Shown: positions 6,972-14,791 of the stretch, in pieces
How positions within the stretch are numbered: position 1 is the stretch's first letter
Layout of the letters: every line of letters begins with the position of its first letter
DNA from: a virus
Virus record (IMG/VR): IMGVR_UViG_3300009419_000026
Span: 1 to 50,825 of that record
DNA length: 50,825 bases
Strand: one strand, 5' to 3'
Program-made: the position numbers and the translations under genes
The notes under the pieces: generated by a model
What the model was told of the DNA's origin: nothing
Database searches by the model: none
The model's input: the letters and a program-made list of their open reading frames with translations, nothing else

Positions 6972-8182
6972 TTTATAATTATATCCGCTACACGCTTTGC
7001 AGATCCACAAGCCAACGTCCAGCCCAACGTTCCGTGGCCGCAGTTTAAGACCACAGTATCGTTGAGACGTTCTGTGTAAGGTAAGTTAGAAGGTGTGGTC
7101 GGTCTCAGTCCCGACCAGTATAGCGCGTTTGACCACTCGCATCCGTCTCCAAATAGGTCTCTAGCTTTATTGTGAACCACTTTACAGCGTTCAACGTTGA
7201 CTGAAGAATCCCATCCAGCAAGTTCAGCAGTGCCAGCAATGCGCAACCTATTACCGAAGCGAGAAAATACCAGCTTGTTTTCATCATCTGTTAGACTTAT
7301 AGTAGGTGCCTTTTTATTATCTATAACAGGAACAGTCACAGAACTACCTTTAGCAGGGTAAATCATCAGCTCTTTACCAAAGTTTGCTTTCACAAATTGA
7401 TAACTGTAGGAACCCATCGCTACTACAAACTGTTTTGCTGAAAGAACAAAACCATGATCACCATTAGTTTGGTGAACTTCAACGCGGTTGTCTTTCAATG
7501 CAACAGCAGCAGAATCATAAAAGAACCTCACACCATTAGACTCTAAGAAGTGAGCAAGATTCTTAGTAAACAAATTACAGTCACCACTCTCATCATTAGG
7601 AGCAAACGTTCCACCAACAATCCTGTCACCCAGATGAGCAAGTGCTGGCTCCATCACAGACATCTCACTGAACGAAGTTGGTTCAATTGTTAACCCAGCT
7701 TGTCTCATTACATCCATTGCATAAAGAGCTTTATCATAATCTTTTTGATTTTGGTAGAAGTGAAGGATACCCTTGGTTAAGTGATCGTACTTTACCTTAG
7801 ACCTTCTTCTAACACGAATCAACTCTCTGCGTGACTCCATGGCTAGGTGAACCAGATTGGTTGTGTTCTCGTCTGTTCTAGTGCGTGAACAGTTGCGTAA
7901 CCATTGAGCAATCCATTTCAATTGGTGCAGGTCAGCTTTTGGTTTAAAGTAAAGAGGGCTATCCTTCTTCATTAACCATTTTAGAACTTGCCACTGAGCT
8001 CCTGGATTAGCCCAAGGCTCAGCATGTGAAACGGAAATCTGTCCACCATTAGCAAAAGAGGTCTCTTCAGCTGCCTCTGGTTGTCTTTCAACAACTGCAA
8101 CTTCTAGACCTCTTTCCCACAAATAAAAAGCGGTAGTGATACCAACAACACCACCGCCCAAAACTATAGCATCATATTTCAT
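6968..8182 (-). CDS. FAD-dependent D-amino acid dehydrogenase (DadA-like)
   Basis: 404-residue flavoprotein of the DAO/DadA family, which oxidises D-amino acids such as D-alanine to keto acids and passes electrons to the respiratory chain. Seen: N-terminal FAD-binding GGGVVGITTAFYL and a Glu ending the second strand (VVE); ETSFANGGQIS, PNDESGDCNLFTKNLA, SRFGNRLRIAGTAE, YWSGLRPTTP and NCGHGTLGWTLACGSA all closely follow E. coli DadA. It is full length, with no sign of decay. It sits inside the replisome operon between 62 and 44, linked to gene 62 by ATGA. Host acquisition is inferred; substrate is not proven. Confidence 0.9.
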   Translation of the reverse strand: MKYDAIVLGGGVVGITTAFYLWERGLEVAVVERQPEAAEETSFANGGQISVSHAEPWANPGAQWQVLKWLMKKDSPLYFKPKADLHQLKWIAQWLRNCSRTRTDENTTNLVHLAMESRRELIRVRRRSKVKYDHLTKGILHFYQNQKDYDKALYAMDVMRQAGLTIEPTSFSEMSVMEPALAHLGDRIVGGTFAPNDESGDCNLFTKNLAHFLESNGVRFFYDSAAVALKDNRVEVHQTNGDHGFVLSAKQFVVAMGSYSYQFVKANFGKELMIYPAKGSSVTVPVIDNKKAPTISLTDDENKLVFSRFGNRLRIAGTAELAGWDSSVNVERCKVVHNKARDLFGDGCEWSNALYWSGLRPTTPSNLPYTERLNDTVVLNCGHGTLGWTLACGSAKRVADIIIK

Positions 8183-8184
8183 TT

Positions 8185-8475
8185 CTATCCCATTAGCATA
8201 CGAATAAGTCCAATACTATCTATCGTTGTTAAGAGCAAGTAGTTAGCCAACATCCCAAAAGATTTCCGAGTAAAAGCAGCCCAAGCATAGAGACCACAGC
8301 CGAGGATCCATATAGGGTAAAGAGAAAGTAAGGGCGGATTCGGGACAGTGAGAGCCATGGTAACAGAACACCCAATACTGATGCCCCAAGCAATAAGCTC
8401 AATGCAGAAACGAAAACGATTGCTATACCAGTCATCTTTGATCCACTTAAATGTGTTTATGAATATATCATGCAT
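8185..8475 (-). CDS. Small integral membrane protein
   Basis: 96 residues with about three membrane-spanning stretches: FCIELIAWGISIGCSVTMAL, LYPIWILGCGLYAWAAF, and a weaker third around YLLLTTIDSIGLIRMLM. A charged N-terminal segment (FKWIKDDWYSNRFRF) precedes them. Family not recognised. It precedes the DadA-like gene by two bases in the same transcript, so it might anchor or serve that oxidoreductase at the membrane; this is inference from position only. Confidence 0.7.
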   Translation of the reverse strand: MHDIFINTFKWIKDDWYSNRFRFCIELIAWGISIGCSVTMALTVPNPPLLSLYPIWILGCGLYAWAAFTRKSFGMLANYLLLTTIDSIGLIRMLMG

Positions 8476-8929
8476 TGTAATTGATCTTGTTTATAAAACT
8501 TTTCTTCTTATGGGTGTCCCAGGCTGCAAGATATCCATTATCCTTATCAAACAAATCAGAATATTCTTGTTCTGTAATCACACGTGTGGATGTAATAACC
8601 TCATCTAGGTGTTGCTGTGAGAACTCTTGAAAGGTTTCATCACCTTTATTCATAACAACCTCATCTGCAGCATGTTCTTCTTCATCACACTCAACAACAT
8701 AACGAGTACGGAACATTGAAACAGCTTCCACAAGAACCAATTTCTTGTTGGGATGATTCTTTCTTTCTTGAGCACACTTGTTTGTAGCAATGATAGCACC
8801 ATCCTTAGTGTCCCAGTTGATTACATCACCCTCACGCCAATCTTGTTCTTTGCAGAACTCTTCAGACAACTGGAGCAGTTGATCGCCATTGTCACCTTCA
8901 ACAATATCTAATTTATAAGTGGTATTCAA
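8468..8929 (-). CDS. Protein with AbrB/MazE-like N-terminus
   Basis: 153 residues. Residues 10-48 (GDQLLQLSEEFCKEQDWREGDVINWDTKDGAII, quoted in parts: LQLSEEFC, WREGDVINW, GAIIATN) fit the swapped-hairpin AbrB/MazE DNA-binding pattern. The C-terminal part is acidic, with VEAVSMFRTRYVVEC and EVITSTRVITEQEYSDLFD, a region I cannot assign. Starts with TTG overlapping the upstream stop (TTGA), with GAGG seven bases before. It could be a transcription factor or an antitoxin-like protein; no toxin partner is seen. Confidence 0.6.
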   Translation of the reverse strand: MNTTYKLDIVEGDNGDQLLQLSEEFCKEQDWREGDVINWDTKDGAIIATNKCAQERKNHPNKKLVLVEAVSMFRTRYVVECDEEEHAADEVVMNKGDETFQEFSQQHLDEVITSTRVITEQEYSDLFDKDNGYLAAWDTHKKKSFINKINYNA

Positions 8930-9147
8930 AATGGAGCCTCTTCTAGGTTATCAAAACTTGGTTTCATGTGATCCTGGTCTTTGCAATATGTAAAAGCAGA
9001 GCGAGGTAGAGTTACGACTTCAGGAAAGGGCCAGTGCTTATTAGGAATACGAATCCGGTAAGTTCCGTTACCGAAGTTGCAATCCTCATATCCAATAGAA
9101 CCATCAACGCACTGGACTTTCTTTAAGCCGTAACTATACTTGTTCAT
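8926..9147 (-). CDS. Hypothetical protein
   Basis: 73 residues from the ATG at 9147, which overlaps the gene 44 stop (ATGA) and has GGAA five bases upstream; an ATG two codons earlier is also possible. Tyr- and Gly-rich, with GTYRIRIPNKHWPFPEVVTLP in the middle suggesting a small beta fold. No family recognised. One of three small genes, together with dadA, that split genes 44 and 62. Confidence 0.65.
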   Translation of the reverse strand: MNKYSYGLKKVQCVDGSIGYEDCNFGNGTYRIRIPNKHWPFPEVVTLPRSAFTYCKDQDHMKPSFDNLEEAPF

Positions 9148-10085
9148 TTCCATTCCATGTTAACCATAATCTCAGCCATACATGCTGTAGTGTTGATCTC
9201 TTGATCAGCAACAAACGCAGCCTTGTGTTGATAGTTGGCCAAGATCATGACCAAGTGAGCAACATTAGCATTGTCAGCAAGTAACATAGATGCATTATCA
9301 TACAGTTTTCGGAAAAGGACAACTGGATCAACATCCGTGTTCTCACCTACCCATTTGCGGACATTTGTGAAGTCCTTCTTCTTCATGAAGTCTATAAGTG
9401 TTTTAAAATTATCTTCTTCAAAGTTGGAAAGAATTCCAGTATCAATACTACCAGTAGCACTATACCGTTGTAACTCATTAAGAGTCCTACGGAAATCGGG
9501 GAAGTGTTTTTCAATAACTGCAGCAACAGCTTTGGGAACATGCTCTACATTTTCCTTTTTTAAAATGTCTATAGCACGATTAAAGAACTTAGCAGCTAAC
9601 TTAGGTTTATCTTCTTTTGGAATATTAAACTCAACCACAGAGCACCGTGAGTGCAAAGGATCAATAATCTTATTCTTAAAGTTGCAAGTTAAAATGAACC
9701 CACAGTTCTTACTAAACTCTTCCATAAAATTACGAAGAGCAGGCTGAGTGCTGTTTGGATTCAAGTAATCCGCTTCATCCAGGATTACATACTTTCGACC
9801 ACCATGAAACGATACAGATGAGGCAAACGACATAATGTCATTCCTCAGTGTATCAATGTTGCCATTCAACGATCCATTGATAACAATGTAATCGCTTTCA
9901 AGTTGATCCAACATTGCACGTGCAACAGTTGTCTTTCCAATACCAGCCCTGCCTGTCAGCAAGAGGTTTGGAACATTCTTATCATCAACAAACTGTTGAA
10001 GGGTCTTCTTTAAGTTGATGGGAAGAATTGTATCGGCAATGGTACGTGGGCGATACTTTTCAACCCAGAGATAGTCTTCACGCAA
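9144..10085 (-). CDS. 44: Clamp loader large subunit gp44 (AAA+ ATPase)
   Basis: 313 residues. ATPase that opens gp45 and loads it at primer-template junctions. Seen: Walker A GRAGIGKTT (residues 45-53), Walker B VILDEADYL (100-108), the sensor region ILTCNFKNKI and the SRC motif (146-148) with the arginine finger. Starts at TTG: GGAGG lies five bases upstream, in the last codons of gene 45, and no better start exists before the gene 45 stop. Confidence 0.96.
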   Translation of the reverse strand: MREDYLWVEKYRPRTIADTILPINLKKTLQQFVDDKNVPNLLLTGRAGIGKTTVARAMLDQLESDYIVINGSLNGNIDTLRNDIMSFASSVSFHGGRKYVILDEADYLNPNSTQPALRNFMEEFSKNCGFILTCNFKNKIIDPLHSRCSVVEFNIPKEDKPKLAAKFFNRAIDILKKENVEHVPKAVAAVIEKHFPDFRRTLNELQRYSATGSIDTGILSNFEEDNFKTLIDFMKKKDFTNVRKWVGENTDVDPVVLFRKLYDNASMLLADNANVAHLVMILANYQHKAAFVADQEINTTACMAEIMVNMEWK

Positions 10086-10086
10086 A

Positions 10087-10749
10087 TTAGCCTCCGAATG
10101 ATGAGCTGGCTTCTGTAGGGATCCAGTATTCTACACTGTCTCCTCGAAAGTACGCTAATCCTCTTGAAGTAATTTTTACCGTATAGTCACCACTAATGAT
10201 TTTAATGTTCTCAGCTTTGAACATCATACTAAAGCTATGTTCTGTTGTACCAACTTCAATCTTGAATGTATCACCAGTTGGGTTCTTAGAATTGACAGCA
10301 CCAACATACACTTTACCTTCTTCGCCACTAATCGAGAGCTCAGGCATCTGTAAAATGTTAATTGCTTTCAACACACTAGACAACACATCTGCTGACATTG
10401 TGAATTCAATCTCAGCATCCTCAGGAAACTTGATTGGCTTATCGGGTGGTGTTACAATCATTTCAGGATCAGCATAAGTGTAATTGACTACACGATTGCC
10501 TTCTGAGATAACCAAGAAACTATCTCCAATTGCAATATCAGGATCTTCGAACATTGACAGAACGCCAATGAACCGTGACAACTCATAAATTGCATAGGTC
10601 TGTGGAAAGACCTCTCCTACTGTTGCTCTAGCCATCACCGTTTTGTTTGGTGACATGGTAGTTATTACACTACCACTCTTGAACAACAGAGAAGGGTTGA
10701 TAGTAGAAAAGTTCTTCAATACTTGAAGCGTTCTACTTGATAATTTCAT
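10087..10749 (-). CDS. 45: Sliding clamp gp45
   Basis: 220-residue DNA polymerase processivity clamp; in T4-like phages the trimer also activates late transcription through gp55 and gp33. The N-terminus MKLSSRTLQVLKNFSTINPSLLFKSG closely follows T4 gp45 (quoted in part: LKNFSTINPS), as do the YELSRFIGVLSMF segment and DPEMIVTPPDKPIKFP. The ATG overlaps the upstream glycosyltransferase stop (TAATG). Confidence 0.95.
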   Translation of the reverse strand: MKLSSRTLQVLKNFSTINPSLLFKSGSVITTMSPNKTVMARATVGEVFPQTYAIYELSRFIGVLSMFEDPDIAIGDSFLVISEGNRVVNYTYADPEMIVTPPDKPIKFPEDAEIEFTMSADVLSSVLKAINILQMPELSISGEEGKVYVGAVNSKNPTGDTFKIEVGTTEHSFSMMFKAENIKIISGDYTVKITSRGLAYFRGDSVEYWIPTEASSSFGG

Positions 10750-11111
10750 TACTGAGCCTTTTCTTTCTTTAACTTACTAGAGTCAGCTGTAGCAGAGGCA
10801 CCAATCGATGCTAAGTCAGCCAAGCTACCACCGAACACATAAGTGCCTACGTGTTGTGTTTGCATCCATGGGCAGAACCAAACCTTCATACCAGCCTTCT
10901 GAACATTGTAGCAGAACATATAGTCCTCCGACAAGTAACGTTTAGATACTGGATCGATGATACAATCAAAGTAAGCCATAATCTCACGTGAGCCATCAAA
11001 AGCTTCTGTGCGAATGTGATCGGGCTTGTAATGCAAGTGTGGAAACACTTCTTTGTATTTGTCAAACGTTTTACGACGGATCATCATAAAACCAGTCCCC
11101 ATCTCCATCAC
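10749..11111 (-). CDS. Glycosyltransferase-like protein, C-terminal part (frameshifted)
   Basis: 120-codon frame that continues the 11071 gene in the next frame. It opens with VMEMGTGFMMIRRKTFDKY, which in related phage proteins directly follows the EPVE that ends the homologous part of the upstream frame. One extra base near 11113 separates them. The rest contains YFDCIIDP, LSEDYMFCYNVQKAG and WMQTQHVG, typical of the acceptor half of GT2-like folds. Either the gene has a real +1 frameshift, is broken, or the assembly has an indel. AGAAGG eight bases before an ATG could also allow separate translation. Confidence 0.7.
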   Translation of the reverse strand: MMEMGTGFMMIRRKTFDKYKEVFPHLHYKPDHIRTEAFDGSREIMAYFDCIIDPVSKRYLSEDYMFCYNVQKAGMKVWFCPWMQTQHVGTYVFGGSLADLASIGASATADSSKLKKEKAQ

Positions 11112-11607
11112 CTTCTACAGGCTCACCGATAGGAATTTCTTTCTGACCACCTTTTGGATTGAACACATAGTCGCCAACAAACTTCTCCAACTTGTTTGGA
11201 TCTTCATCAGCAAAACCCTTGTCCACTGCTTGCTTGACCTTCTCCCAACTAATACACTTCTTGGGATATGGAGCACCAATCACATCATACGGACTATCAT
11301 CATCCTGGATGGCAAGCAATGCTAAAACATCTTGCGGATTGAAACCAATGTCACTATCGATGAACAACATATGAGTAGCATCACTACGCAAGAACTCATC
11401 AGCACAATAATTACGTGCGCGTGTAATCAATGATTCATTGAACAGGAAATACAACTGCAAAGGAATGCCATACTTTGCACATACAGCTGACAAGTCAGCA
11501 ATTGCGCGTGTATACATTCCTACACAGTTACCACCGTACATCGGTGTTGCAAGGAACAGCTTGCGTGTACGCAACTCTTCAATAGATACTTTTACTTCAA
11601 AGGCCAT
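11071..11607 (-). CDS. Glycosyltransferase-like protein, N-terminal part (frameshifted)
   Basis: 178-codon frame. Residues 15-115 look like a GT-A nucleotide-sugar fold: LFLATPMYGGNC, ITRARNYCADEFLRSD, then HMLFIDSDIGF with the D-x-D metal motif, and YDVIGAPYPKK. After EIPIGEPVE the frame runs into a low-complexity GDGDGDWFYDDPS tail that looks like a frameshift product; homology continues in the overlapping frame from 11111. Sugar donor and target are unknown. Located between gene 45 and the dUTPase-like gene. The stop of the latter overlaps this start (TAATG). Confidence 0.75.
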   Translation of the reverse strand: MAFEVKVSIEELRTRKLFLATPMYGGNCVGMYTRAIADLSAVCAKYGIPLQLYFLFNESLITRARNYCADEFLRSDATHMLFIDSDIGFNPQDVLALLAIQDDDSPYDVIGAPYPKKCISWEKVKQAVDKGFADEDPNKLEKFVGDYVFNPKGGQKEIPIGEPVEGDGDGDWFYDDPS

Positions 11608-12107
11608 TATTTAACTCCATATTTTTGGTCGTGTTGTTTATTAATTCCATAGTCACCATCGTAACTACTCAATGCTTCTGCTTCGAAGCTAATGTACTGT
11701 CCAATCCTCGTCCCCTTCTTAATCCGTGCCACACCAGTAGTAACATGGAGCACGGCAGCCATAACACCATGATAACCTGAGTCATAAAGGCCACTAGTGA
11801 GAAACAAACCATTACGATTAAGAGTAGAACGAGTGATGACCCAACCAGCTTCGCCAGCTCCCACGTTGATGACGTTCTCCATAACAACCTCATATCGTCC
11901 AAGCTGGAGCGTGTAGTATCCGAGGTGGTCTGGGACGAGCTCGAACTTTGTCCCTCTGTGTCTTTTATGTTCATTGGAAATCTCAAATAGATTATCACTG
12001 ATCTTAAAGACTGTTCCCAATCTCAAATCAACAGCATTGGGTTGTGAGTCGCCTTCCTTGACCTCAGTTAGGGTCGACCGGGACAAAGGTCCGAGTACGT
12101 GTTTCAA
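11607..12107 (-). CDS. dUTPase/dCTP deaminase family protein
   Basis: 166 residues. NAVDLRLG near the N-terminus, then WVITRSTLNRNGLF and SGLYDSGYHG, which correspond to the RSSL and D-SGYxG motifs of the trimeric dUTPase/dCTP deaminase superfamily, and KKGTRIGQYISFE. The Asp in YDSGYHG fits dUTPase motif III; the Glu expected for dCTP deaminase follows as VLHV, so dUTP hydrolysis seems likelier. It would remove dUTP and supply dUMP, complementing the dCMP deaminase at 5715. Starts with TTG, supported by GAGGAG seven bases upstream. Confidence 0.8.
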   Translation of the reverse strand: MKHVLGPLSRSTLTEVKEGDSQPNAVDLRLGTVFKISDNLFEISNEHKRHRGTKFELVPDHLGYYTLQLGRYEVVMENVINVGAGEAGWVITRSTLNRNGLFLTSGLYDSGYHGVMAAVLHVTTGVARIKKGTRIGQYISFEAEALSSYDGDYGINKQHDQKYGVK

Positions 12108-12375
12108 TCTTTTTCTCCTCTATATTATCGTCAGCATACATCATTAACATAATGTAGTGAACGGCTTTCAACAAATCTTTACGGTTCTTTCCATCTTTCT
12201 TACCGTAACGCATAATATACTTAATAGCTGTATCGGCAGATGTGGTACTCAACGTGCCACGAGATTGCCAAACATCAATCACTTGAATACCATCATTAAC
12301 ATAATGCTGACCATAAGTTGAGTCAACATAGTCTTGGATATCTTGAATGTAAATGTGTTCTGAATACTTGTACAT
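12064..12375 (-). CDS. DUF3310-like protein
   Basis: 103 residues. IQVIDVWQ, then TAIKYIMRYGKKDGKNRKDLLKAVHYIMLMM is the core pattern of the phage DUF3310 family: a helical protein with IKYIxRxGKK and DLxKAxxYI. Its biochemical role is unknown; relatives are often found beside nucleotide metabolism genes. The ATG overlaps the stop of the TGT-like gene (TAATG), and its 3' end overlaps the dUTPase-like start by 44 bases. Confidence 0.75.
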   Translation of the reverse strand: MYKYSEHIYIQDIQDYVDSTYGQHYVNDGIQVIDVWQSRGTLSTTSADTAIKYIMRYGKKDGKNRKDLLKAVHYIMLMMYADDNIEEKKIETRTRTFVPVDPN

Positions 12376-13223
12376 TACTTCACTTTCTTATTAATGAAGG
12401 AGCAATTATACATTGCATCTTTGATAGAGTCAATATCACAAACGTTATGATCAAAATTAACTTCATGCTCAAACTTACCCTCTATCAAACCTGTAGGTGA
12501 TTGATCAAAGCGAATGTAATTTAAACCAGCCCATACAGCTGCACTCGAATCCCAACTGAATATTGAATTGTGGAATTCGCTTAGCAAATCAATTTCATTT
12601 GGACCATCTACCATTCCTAAACAATGGAATTTATTGTGCACAAAATCCAATGAACCACGCTTCTTTAACTCAGTCAAAATTTTCCAACGAGACATGAATC
12701 GTTGCATCTTGTAAGCATCGCTACGCTTACCACCATTGAACGTTGTTTCATTGACACCACAAGCGATTGGACAAGCTAGTATTGAAAGACCAATCAAATC
12801 AATACAAGGATTAGTTAATGCCCATTCAATAGAGGATAACAAACCTTCTTGATCTCCTAACTCGCTTTGCGGACAGAAGAAAGTTTTGAACCCAGCACTC
12901 CTTAAAGGATTGATCATTTCTTTAGCTTTGTCGATTGTCTTTTGTGATGCCTCTTTTGGATAGTCGGTCATCACGATATAATCTGCATCAACTTCACTTC
13001 CAAGTGCAATTAGCCTCTCAGATGGGTACATTGGCTTACCGAGCTTAAACATCTCAAAAGCTGAGTTGTCCATAATCTTTGGTTTACCGTCATCCAGTTC
13101 AGCATAGAACTTAGCATAGGTTGGATCAGACTCAACTAAGTGAGCAAGGATTAGATGAGCTCCATTCATAGGAGCGAACACTTCTAGGAATGGAGTGGGG
13201 GAGATGTGGCAAAAGTTGATCAT
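12375..13223 (-). CDS. TGT/DpdA-like 7-deazaguanine transglycosylase
   Basis: 282 residues with the order of motifs of tRNA-guanine transglycosylase folds: IMDNSAFE (DSGGF-like, near residue 50), ADYIVMTDYP, FFCPQSELGDQEGL (the QG region), CIDLIGLSI, FHCLGMVDGPNEIDLL and FSWDSSAAVWAG (the second catalytic Asp region). In phages the DpdA branch swaps guanine in DNA for a 7-deazaguanine base rather than acting on tRNA. Supporting this, FolE, QueD and QueE lie within 5 kb on the same strand. I cannot see the zinc site clearly. Coupled to the upstream T-fold-like gene (ATGA). Confidence 0.65.
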   Translation of the reverse strand: MINFCHISPTPFLEVFAPMNGAHLILAHLVESDPTYAKFYAELDDGKPKIMDNSAFEMFKLGKPMYPSERLIALGSEVDADYIVMTDYPKEASQKTIDKAKEMINPLRSAGFKTFFCPQSELGDQEGLLSSIEWALTNPCIDLIGLSILACPIACGVNETTFNGGKRSDAYKMQRFMSRWKILTELKKRGSLDFVHNKFHCLGMVDGPNEIDLLSEFHNSIFSWDSSAAVWAGLNYIRFDQSPTGLIEGKFEHEVNFDHNVCDIDSIKDAMYNCSFINKKVK

Positions 13224-13630
13224 GCTGCATACACTTTCATTGCAAGATTTTCTTTACAAGGAAAATACATTCTGCAACCATTCTCCCCATCCTCCGATAC
13301 CTCGATCACATAATCACGATCAGGCCAAGCATTGTAAGCACGCTCATGCAATTCACGAGCCATCATCTCACAGGACTTGTGGTTCATTTGTAATGTGCCA
13401 TCAGCATAGAAGTTCTCAAGGATTCGTTTCAATTGAATAAACTCAACATCACGGTTGTCGTGAAACACTTCCATCTCTAAACGGAAGTGAAAGATGTGTC
13501 GATGAGGAACACCAAGGAATGATACATCTAACCAATCTTCGGTTGCTAGCGTTGGGTCAGTATCGGCACCAGGGTAGCGATGAATGCCTTCTTTTTGAAA
13601 TGTTACCCAAATAAAACTTTTATTTTCCAT
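13220..13630 (-). CDS. Possible T-fold protein (6-PTPS/QueD-like)
   Basis: 136 residues. VPHRHIFHFRLEMEVF followed by DVEFIQLKRIL, then SCEMMARELHERAY and YVIEVSEDGENG, gives the strand-strand-helix-helix-strand order of T-fold enzymes such as QueD, with a His-x-His in the first strand. The QueD catalytic Cys is not found before HRH. It lies between FolE/nuclease and the DpdA-like gene and is coupled to the latter by ATGA, so a role in deazaguanine chemistry is possible. Alternative: an unrelated beta-alpha protein. ATG preceded by GGAG at nine bases. Confidence 0.5.
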   Translation of the reverse strand: MENKSFIWVTFQKEGIHRYPGADTDPTLATEDWLDVSFLGVPHRHIFHFRLEMEVFHDNRDVEFIQLKRILENFYADGTLQMNHKSCEMMARELHERAYNAWPDRDYVIEVSEDGENGCRMYFPCKENLAMKVYAA

Positions 13631-14072
13631 AGTGTCTCCTTGTAATATTAACTGCTGGTCTATCTTTCACTCCAATCCAAAACCCTTTTGTCTTGTTCTT
13701 GGTTATAATATAATTTTGCATTTCTTCACGAGCATACCAAGCCATCCAACCTGTTTCAATATTGACGTGCCAAAACCGATGATTCTTCTTTTCTGGTTTC
13801 ATCCATTCAACTGGATCAACATAGAATGCACCAAAGTCATTCATGTTGTTCTTAACATCAATGCTGTAGTAGTTATGCCAGGATGGTTTTTTGATCCACA
13901 AGTCTTGGCCAGCAAGTTGTTCTTCGTAACTGGCTTCGTTGTCAATCACATCCCAACCCCAACTCTCAACGGCTTCTTTAACAAACATCTCACCTTCACG
14001 ACCTTTAATGCCAGAAGTACCAAAAGCTTCTTCAAGTGTGGGAGTCCAATGCTTTACAAGACGATCACTCAT
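13620..14072 (-). CDS. PD-(D/E)XK nuclease-like protein
   Basis: 150 residues. GREGEMFVKEAVESWGWDV supplies a helix with Glu, followed by AGQDLWIKK and YYSIDVKNN, giving the E...D...D-x-K spacing of PD-(D/E)XK nucleases. Start ATG at 14072 lies one base past the FolE stop and begins the recognisable fold; the frame is open further upstream within folE. Located between FolE and the DpdA-like gene. A nuclease that spares deazaguanine-modified DNA would fit the context, but that is inference. Could also be an RNA-processing or repair enzyme. Confidence 0.6.
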   Translation of the reverse strand: MSDRLVKHWTPTLEEAFGTSGIKGREGEMFVKEAVESWGWDVIDNEASYEEQLAGQDLWIKKPSWHNYYSIDVKNNMNDFGAFYVDPVEWMKPEKKNHRFWHVNIETGWMAWYAREEMQNYIITKNKTKGFWIGVKDRPAVNITRRHYGK

Positions 14073-14073
14073 T

Positions 14074-14778
14074 TTAGCAACCCATTTGAAGTTTGACGTT
14101 GTTGAAGAATTCAGCTTTAACTGAATCGTTGTGGAACAATCCATGTACTACGGATGTTTGTGTTAAGCTGGAGTGTGCTTCTACTCCACGGTTCTCCATA
14201 CAGCCATGAGTTGCTTGAATGTACACAGCAACATTCTCTGTGTCACAATTCTGCATGATAGCTTTAGAGATCTGGTTGACTAAGTCTTCTTGCAACTGTC
14301 CACGACGAGCACACCATTGTGCAATACGAACATACTTGGATAAACCAATCACACGTCCTGTAGGAATGATACCAATGACGGCAATTCCACGAACAGGCTG
14401 GTGGTGATGTGAGCACATGGAAGTTAGCTCAGCACGAACGCAAAGCATTCCTTCAAACCGTTCTGGACCTTCGTTGGGGAATGATGTAGCCTTAGGCTCT
14501 TTAGAGTAACGACCCTCCATCAATTCATGCACATACATCTTTGCTAGACGTCTGCCTGTATCCATACTGTTAGGATCATTTTCAACATCGATCACTAAAG
14601 AAGATAAGACATCTTTAAATTTAACTGCCAGCTCATCCACCAGCTGATCAAGTTCTTTGTTGTCGTGATCAATGTAATCAGCAATGTTGTCGTTAGCAAA
14701 GAACCGCACCCCATTCTTTACCAATCGATCTCTAATTGTCTTGGAAACAAAATACTCACCCTTTTCACTTTTACTCAT
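14074..14778 (-). CDS. folE: GTP cyclohydrolase I
   Basis: 234 residues. Converts GTP to 7,8-dihydroneopterin triphosphate, the entry step of both folate and 7-deazaguanine synthesis. Seen: the zinc motif MCSHHHQPVRG near residue 120, GRVIGLSKYVRI (substrate loop), and the ATHGCMENRGVE motif with the third zinc ligand Cys. Length is near the usual 220. ATG preceded by GGAG. Followed by the nuclease-like, T-fold-like and DpdA-like genes in one transcript, with QueD and QueE upstream. Confidence 0.95.
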   Translation of the reverse strand: MSKSEKGEYFVSKTIRDRLVKNGVRFFANDNIADYIDHDNKELDQLVDELAVKFKDVLSSLVIDVENDPNSMDTGRRLAKMYVHELMEGRYSKEPKATSFPNEGPERFEGMLCVRAELTSMCSHHHQPVRGIAVIGIIPTGRVIGLSKYVRIAQWCARRGQLQEDLVNQISKAIMQNCDTENVAVYIQATHGCMENRGVEAHSSLTQTSVVHGLFHNDSVKAEFFNNVKLQMGC

Positions 14779-14791
14779 GTATTCTCCATAT

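Noticed and set aside
11669-11998. 109-codon Ser/Leu-rich minus frame
   Set aside because: Lies wholly inside the dUTPase/dCTP deaminase family gene in another frame and has no recognisable features.
12375-13223. Ordinary tRNA queuine transferase for host tRNA
   Set aside because: Not excluded, but its sequence is far from bacterial Tgt and it clusters with FolE, QueD and QueE in a phage, so the DNA-acting DpdA branch is preferred.
14092-14144. Longer N-terminus for the nuclease-like gene
   Set aside because: The extension lies in folE coding sequence and is Ser/Thr-rich without similarity to the nuclease fold; the ATG at 14072 is the natural start.
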